From the NCBI GenBank assembly GCA_009908885.1, contig JAAAOL010000209.1:1-15943 (forward strand): 15,943 bases of DNA, in the 5' to 3' direction. Of the stretch, positions 11,622 to 15,943 are shown in pieces. This stretch comes from Bacteroidota bacterium. GTDB taxonomy: Bacteria > Bacteroidota > Rhodothermia > Rhodothermales > JAAAOL01. Both the position numbers and the translations under genes were made by a program. The stretch's first letter is position 1. The number at the start of each line of letters is the position of its first letter. The notes beneath the pieces are model-generated. The model made no database searches. It saw only the letters and a program-made list of their open reading frames with translations, and was not told the origin of the DNA.

Positions 11622-14390
11622 TCAAACCGTGGTTTGCAGGGTGTCGAGCAGGCGTTGCAGCCCGGCTGCGACATCGTCGCCGAGGTTGACGCGCAGCACA
11701 TGGCGGTCTTCCTGGCGCAATGCCTGGTAGTCGCCGACGGTCTGGGCGCGGATGAGCTGCCCGAAGGTGTAGTCCGTCTCCGGCACGGGCAGGTCGTCCG
11801 TGATGTCGTCCACGAGTTGCAGGACGTGGATCGTGTTGGGACCGCCCTTGTGCAGCTGGCCGGTCGAGTGCAGGAAGCGCGGGCCGTAGCCCAGCGTCGT
11901 CGCCACGTCGGTCTGGTGGAGGCAGGCGTGGCGAAGCTGCTGCAGCGTCTCGGTCGTCGCGTCGGACGGCGGGATGTAGGCGTGGAAGGCCAGGTAGTCA
12001 CCCTCCTGCGCGGCGTCCAGCCAGTCGCCCAGCGCGTCGGCCAGGTCGGCATCGTCCGCGGTGATCTCGTCGACGGTGCTGGCACCGTTGCTGCTGGCCT
12101 GCTGCATCGACTCGCGGGCCAGCGTCTTGGCCAGCTCCACGTTGGGCTGATTGAACGGGTGCACGTCCATCGCAGCGCCCGCGGCGGCCACGGCCATCTC
12201 CCAGCGGAAGAGTTCGCGGCCCAGGTCGAACGGGTCGTGCAGCGTGATGCGGGCCACCGGATGCCCGGCGTCCTCCAGGGCGTCCAGTGCGGCCTGCTGC
12301 TCGGTGTCCTCGTCGCCCTCGACGTGGAAGTAGACGAAGAAGCGGTCGTCGCCGTAGGCGTCCACGTCGTCGCTCAGCGCCTCGTCGGCGATGGGCACGA
12401 CGCCTTCGCCGTCCTTGCCCAGGCTCTCGGCGATGAGCTGTTCGAGCCAGAGGGGGAAGGCGTCCAGCGACGGTGAGGTCACGAACGTCACCTTGTCCCG
12501 CCCGGCGTCGGCCAGGGCGGCCATGGCGGCGCCGAGGCGGAGCGGGCTGTTGTCGTGCACGTCGGTGCGTCCGGTCGTCTGCTGGCTGAGCAGCCAGGCG
12601 CGGTCCAGCAGCTTGCTCACGTCGACGCCGGTCAGCGCGCCGGGGACGAGGCCGAAGACGGTCAGCGCCGAGTAGCGCCCGCCGACCTCGGGCGGGGCGG
12701 GGAAGAGGCGCAGGAAGTCGCGGTCGTGCGCGATGTGTTCCAGCTTGGAGCCGGGATCGGTGACGGCCACGAAGTGCTGGCCCGGCGTGCCGCTCACCTG
12801 GCTGACGCGGTCGTAGAAGTAGCGGAAGAAGGACATCGTCTCCGCCGTCGAGCCGCTCTTGGAGGCGACGACGAACAGCGTGCGGGCGAGGTCCACCTGA
12901 TCTTCGATGTCGCGGACGGCCTGCGGGTGCGTGCTGTCCAGCATCAGGAGCGCCGGGTAGTCCTCGGCGTGGCCGAACGTCTGGCGGTACACGTCCGGGG
13001 CGAGGCTGGAGCCGCCCATGCCGAGCACGACGACGTAGTCGAACCGCTGCTTTTGCGCGGCGGCGTACGTCTTCAACTCGCGGGCGGGCATCAGCATGCT
13101 CTCCGGCAGGTCGAGCCAGCCGAGGCGGTCGGAGAGTTCGTCCACCGGCTCGTCGGACCACAGCGTCGGGTCTTTGAGCCAGAGGCGCTTGGCGAAGTTG
13201 GCCTCCTGCCAGGCGTCCAGCTGCGCGTCGACGGCCTCGGCATGCTCGCCCAGCGACAGCGTCATCTGATCGGCCAGGTCGGCCAGGATGCGGTCGCGCT
13301 CGCTGTCCAGCGTATCGATCAGCGAGCTGAACGGCGTCTGGAACTTCTCGACGCCCTCGGCCTGTAGCTCTTCGGTGGCCTGGTTCAGGTCGATGCCGAG
13401 TTCAGCCAGGAGCGCCAGGTGGCGGCGGGCCTGCTCCACGTCTTCGGTCACCGTGTCGCTGGAAACTTCACCGTGGTCGCGGAACGCGTCGGCGGTGCGC
13501 GGCGGCATCGTGTTGACCGTGTGCGGCCCGATCAGGTGGGTGACGTAGCGGATGTCCGAATAGTCCGGGTTCTTGGTCGAGGTCGACGCCCACAGGACGC
13601 GCTGCACGGTGGCGCCGTGCTCGCGCAGGGGATCGAAGGCCTCGCCGAGGAAGAGCTCCTGGAAGCGCTGGTAGGTGACCTTCGCGTTGGCGATGGCGAT
13701 GGTGCCCTTGAGCGACTTCGCCTCGGGCGTGCCGATCTCGTCCAGCAGGCCGTCGATCTTGGTGTCGACGCGGCTGACGAAGAAGGATGCCACGGAGTAG
13801 ATCTTCGATACGTCCAGGTCGTGCTCCAGCGCATGCTCCAGGCCGCGCAGGTAGGCGTGGGCGACGGCCTCGTAGTGGTCCATCGAGAACATGAGGGTCA
13901 CGTTCACATTGATCCCCTCGCCGATCAGCGTCTCGATGGCGGGGATGCCCTCGGGCGTGGCGGGCACCTTGATCATCACGTTGGGGCGCCCCACGGCGTC
14001 CCACAGGCGGCGCGCCTCTTCGATGGTGCCGGTCGTGTCGTGCGCCAGCGAGGGCGAGACCTCCAGGCTCACGCAGCCGTCGCCGTTGTCGGAGGCGTCG
14101 TAGACGGGCCGCAGCACGTCGCACGCGTTGCGGATCTCGTCGAAGGCCAGCTCCTCGTACAGCTCGTCGGGCGAGAGGTACGGGTTTTCGCGGAGGAGTT
14201 CGTGCAGCAGGTCGTCGTACTCGTCCGTCCCGGCGATGGCCTTCTCGAAGATGGCCGGATTGGAGGTCATCCCGCGGAGCCCATCCTCGTCGATGAGCCG
14301 CTGAAGCTCGCCGCTGGCGATGAGGTCGCGCCGGATGTAGTCGAGCCAGAAGGACTGGTCGCGTTCGTGAAGCTGTTGGAGCGGATTCAT
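11622..14390 (-). CDS. tal-pgi: Bifunctional transaldolase / glucose-6-phosphate isomerase
   Basis: 922-residue fusion. Residues about 1-370 are a transaldolase (TalAB-type barrel) that moves dihydroxyacetone units from sedoheptulose 7-phosphate to glyceraldehyde 3-phosphate. It has FWLDYIRRDL (14-23), MTSNPAIFEKAI (about 41-52) and the Schiff-base lysine K141 in NVMIKVPATPEG. Residues about 380-922 are a glucose-6-phosphate isomerase interconverting glucose 6- and fructose 6-phosphate. It has LGMGGSSLAPDV (around M458), VVASKSGSTAETMSFF, VTDPGSKL and GRYSALTVFGLVPGAL, with the C-terminal PFNQPNVELAK typical of this fusion. Both halves look intact. The protein is strongly acidic (DVDAYGDDRFFVYFHVEGDEDTE), as in salt-adapted bacteria. 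The ATG at 14388-14390 gives the family start MNPLQQLHERDQSFWLDYI. 135 bp separate it from gnd. Confidence 0.96.
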   Translation of the reverse strand: MNPLQQLHERDQSFWLDYIRRDLIASGELQRLIDEDGLRGMTSNPAIFEKAIAGTDEYDDLLHELLRENPYLSPDELYEELAFDEIRNACDVLRPVYDASDNGDGCVSLEVSPSLAHDTTGTIEEARRLWDAVGRPNVMIKVPATPEGIPAIETLIGEGINVNVTLMFSMDHYEAVAHAYLRGLEHALEHDLDVSKIYSVASFFVSRVDTKIDGLLDEIGTPEAKSLKGTIAIANAKVTYQRFQELFLGEAFDPLREHGATVQRVLWASTSTKNPDYSDIRYVTHLIGPHTVNTMPPRTADAFRDHGEVSSDTVTEDVEQARRHLALLAELGIDLNQATEELQAEGVEKFQTPFSSLIDTLDSERDRILADLADQMTLSLGEHAEAVDAQLDAWQEANFAKRLWLKDPTLWSDEPVDELSDRLGWLDLPESMLMPARELKTYAAAQKQRFDYVVVLGMGGSSLAPDVYRQTFGHAEDYPALLMLDSTHPQAVRDIEDQVDLARTLFVVASKSGSTAETMSFFRYFYDRVSQVSGTPGQHFVAVTDPGSKLEHIAHDRDFLRLFPAPPEVGGRYSALTVFGLVPGALTGVDVSKLLDRAWLLSQQTTGRTDVHDNSPLRLGAAMAALADAGRDKVTFVTSPSLDAFPLWLEQLIAESLGKDGEGVVPIADEALSDDVDAYGDDRFFVYFHVEGDEDTEQQAALDALEDAGHPVARITLHDPFDLGRELFRWEMAVAAAGAAMDVHPFNQPNVELAKTLARESMQQASSNGASTVDEITADDADLADALGDWLDAAQEGDYLAFHAYIPPSDATTETLQQLRHACLHQTDVATTLGYGPRFLHSTGQLHKGGPNTIHVLQLVDDITDDLPVPETDYTFGQLIRAQTVGDYQALRQEDRHVLRVNLGDDVAAGLQRLLDTLQTTV

Positions 14391-14469
14391 GGGCTGCGAA
14401 AGGCTATCTGAGCGAGGGTGTGGATATGAAGTGCAGGTGCGGTGCGGGAAGACCCCGCGTCGCGATGTC

Positions 14470-14475
14470 GTTATA
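14470..14475 (-). promoter_or_regulatory. Possible -10 element upstream of tal-pgi
   Basis: TATAAC on the minus strand, 80 bp before the tal-pgi ATG, in the 190-bp gap after transketolase (14391-14580). No good -35 box is found 16-18 bp upstream, so this is a weak candidate for an internal promoter. The same gap has an imperfect hairpin (GCGGG 14513-14517 with CCCGC 14529-14533) that could end the transketolase message. Neither is strong. Confidence 0.2.
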
Positions 14476-14580
14476 GTCTCATGCACGATGCGCAGAGATG
14501 ATTCAGGCGTAGCGGGTCCGTTAATGTCCCGCGCTCAGCGTCTCATCCTGTGCGTGGCGACGGCGCCGGGTGCGTTACAG

Positions 14581-15943
14581 CTACGCGGGCTGCGCCTGGG
14601 TCGTGAGGCGGGTGGCGCGGCGGACGACGTGGTCCACCGTAAAGCCGCGCGCCTCGAAGACCTCCGGGCCGGGGGCCGACTCGCCGAAGCGGTCCAGGCC
14701 GATCACGTCGCCCCGGTCGCCCACGTAGCGGTGCCAGCCGATGGGCGACCCGGCTTCGACGGCCAGCCTGGGCACGTCGGGCGGCAGCACGGCGCGGCGG
14801 TAGGCGTCGGGCTGCGCGTCGAACAGCTCCCACGACGGCATCGAGACGACGCGGGCCTGGATGCCATTTTCAGCGAGTTGCTCCCGGGCCGCCAGCACGA
14901 GCGAGACCTCGGAGCCGGTGCCGATCAGGACGACGTCGGGCGTCTCGCTGTCAGCGTCGGCCAGGACGTACGCGCCCTTCGGCACGCCCTCGGCGACCGG
15001 GTACGTGTCGAGGTCCAGGATCGGCAGGCCCTGCCGCGTCAGCGCGAGCGCCACCGGGCCGTCCGTGTGCGTCACGGCGAGGCGCCACGCGGCGGCGGTC
15101 TCGTTGGCGTCGGCGGGGCGGAGGACCGTCAGGCCCGGAATGGCCCGGAGCGACAGCAGCTGGGAGACGGGCTGGTGCGTCGGGCCGTCCTCGCCCAGGC
15201 CGATGGAGTCGTGCGTGAAGATGAGGATGACGGGCGTCTCCATGAGGCCCGCCAGCCGGATCGACGGGCGGCAGTAGTCGGAGAAGATGAGGAAGGTGCC
15301 GGTGTACGGGCGCAGGCCGCTGAGGGCCATCCCGTTGCTGACGCCCACCATCGCATGCTCGCGGACGCCGAAGTGCAGGTTGCGGCCCACCCGGTCCGGG
15401 CCGTAGCTGGCCTCGCCGTCCAGCAGCGTCTTGTTGGAGCCTGCCAGGTCCGCCGAGCCGCCCAGCAGGAACGGCAGCCGGGGGGCGAGGGCGTTCAGCG
15501 TGATGCCCGAGGCCTTGCGCGTGGCCATTTTGCCCTGATCCGGCGTGAATGTGGGCAGGTCGGCGTCCCAGCCGTCGGGCAGCTCGCCCTGCACCATCCG
15601 GTCGAATTCGGCAGCCAGCTCCGGGTGTTCGGCGCGGTAGTTGTCGAAGAGGTCGTTCCAGGCGGCCTCGTGGTCGGCCCCTTCGGCCAGCAGGCGGCGC
15701 GTGTGCTCCAGCACCGTGTCGGGGATGTAGAACGTCTCCTCCGGCCAGTCGAAGAAGTCGCGCGTGGCGGCGACGGCCTCCGGGCCCAGCGGGGCGCCGT
15801 GCACCTCGCCGGTGTCCTGCTTGGGGCTGCCGTAGCCGATGTGGGTGTGGGTGACGATGAGGGAGGGGCGCTCGGTCTCGGCGCGGGCGGCGTCGAGGGC
15901 GTCGGCCAGCGCGGTCAGGTCGTTGCCGTCCTCCACGGTCAGC
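14581..15943 (-). CDS. tkt: Transketolase, C-terminal two thirds (cut by window end)
   Basis: Thiamine-diphosphate enzyme that transfers two-carbon units between pentose and hexose phosphates in the non-oxidative pentose phosphate pathway. 453 residues are visible; transketolases have about 660-680, so roughly the first 210, including the cofactor diphosphate-binding region, lie beyond the right edge. Seen in order: THIGYGSPKQDTGEVHGAPLG, then NLHFGVREHAMVGVSNGMALSG with the catalytic glutamate (codon 15358-15360), PYTGTFLIFSDYCRPSIRLAG, and THDSIGLGEDGPTHQPVSQLLSLRAIPGL. The C-terminal domain runs from VSMPSWELFD to IGWHRYVGDRGDVIGLDRFGESAPGPEVF. The protein appears intact up to the edge and is the first visible gene of the cluster. 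190 bp separate it from tal-pgi. Confidence 0.97.
   Translation of the reverse strand, partial: LTVEDGNDLTALADALDAARAETERPSLIVTHTHIGYGSPKQDTGEVHGAPLGPEAVAATRDFFDWPEETFYIPDTVLEHTRRLLAEGADHEAAWNDLFDNYRAEHPELAAEFDRMVQGELPDGWDADLPTFTPDQGKMATRKASGITLNALAPRLPFLLGGSADLAGSNKTLLDGEASYGPDRVGRNLHFGVREHAMVGVSNGMALSGLRPYTGTFLIFSDYCRPSIRLAGLMETPVILIFTHDSIGLGEDGPTHQPVSQLLSLRAIPGLTVLRPADANETAAAWRLAVTHTDGPVALALTRQGLPILDLDTYPVAEGVPKGAYVLADADSETPDVVLIGTGSEVSLVLAAREQLAENGIQARVVSMPSWELFDAQPDAYRRAVLPPDVPRLAVEAGSPIGWHRYVGDRGDVIGLDRFGESAPGPEVFEARGFTVDHVVRRATRLTTQAQPA

Overview
The window is GC-rich bacterial chromosome with conserved housekeeping and central-carbon genes on both strands. The fused transaldolase/glucose-6-phosphate isomerase, the acidic proteins, the near-absence of Shine-Dalgarno sequences and the repeat-rich gaps fit a Rhodothermota/Bacteroidota-type organism such as a Salinibacter relative. 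This placement is an inference from gene style, not from a marker gene. No phage, integrase, transposase, CRISPR array, rRNA or tRNA gene was seen.

Left part (1-5197): the 5' end of an unidentified minus-strand gene; a cation diffusion facilitator (minus); uvrC (plus); a 94-residue coiled-coil stress-type protein (minus); a small SAM-dependent methyltransferase of the phospholipid N-methyltransferase type (plus); and surE (minus), which converges on the methyltransferase with only 4 bp between the stop codons.

Middle (5198-5927): about 730 bp without a credible gene. It holds a small branched inverted-repeat structure near 5286-5344, a large imperfect inverted repeat (about 5414-5853) enclosing a run of strong hairpins, and eight degenerate 7-bp tandem repeats that end exactly at the stop codon of the next gene.

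Right part (5928-15943): six minus-strand genes, transcribed in the order transketolase (cut by the window end), transaldolase-PGI fusion, 6-phosphogluconate dehydrogenase, glucose-6-phosphate dehydrogenase, 6-phosphogluconolactonase and a GH15 glycoside hydrolase. Together they encode the whole oxidative pentose phosphate branch, the transketolase/transaldolase part of the non-oxidative branch, the isomerase that links it to glycolysis, and an exo-acting glucosidase that could release glucose into it. Ribulose-phosphate epimerase, ribose-phosphate isomerase and glucokinase are not in the window.

No clearly new multi-gene system was found. The least explained material is non-coding: the inverted-repeat/hairpin element at 5414-5853, a tandem duplication between zwf and pgl that carries a copy of the zwf 3' end, a purine/pyrimidine hairpin between tal-pgi and gnd, and a recurring 7-bp periodicity in most gaps of the pentose phosphate cluster.
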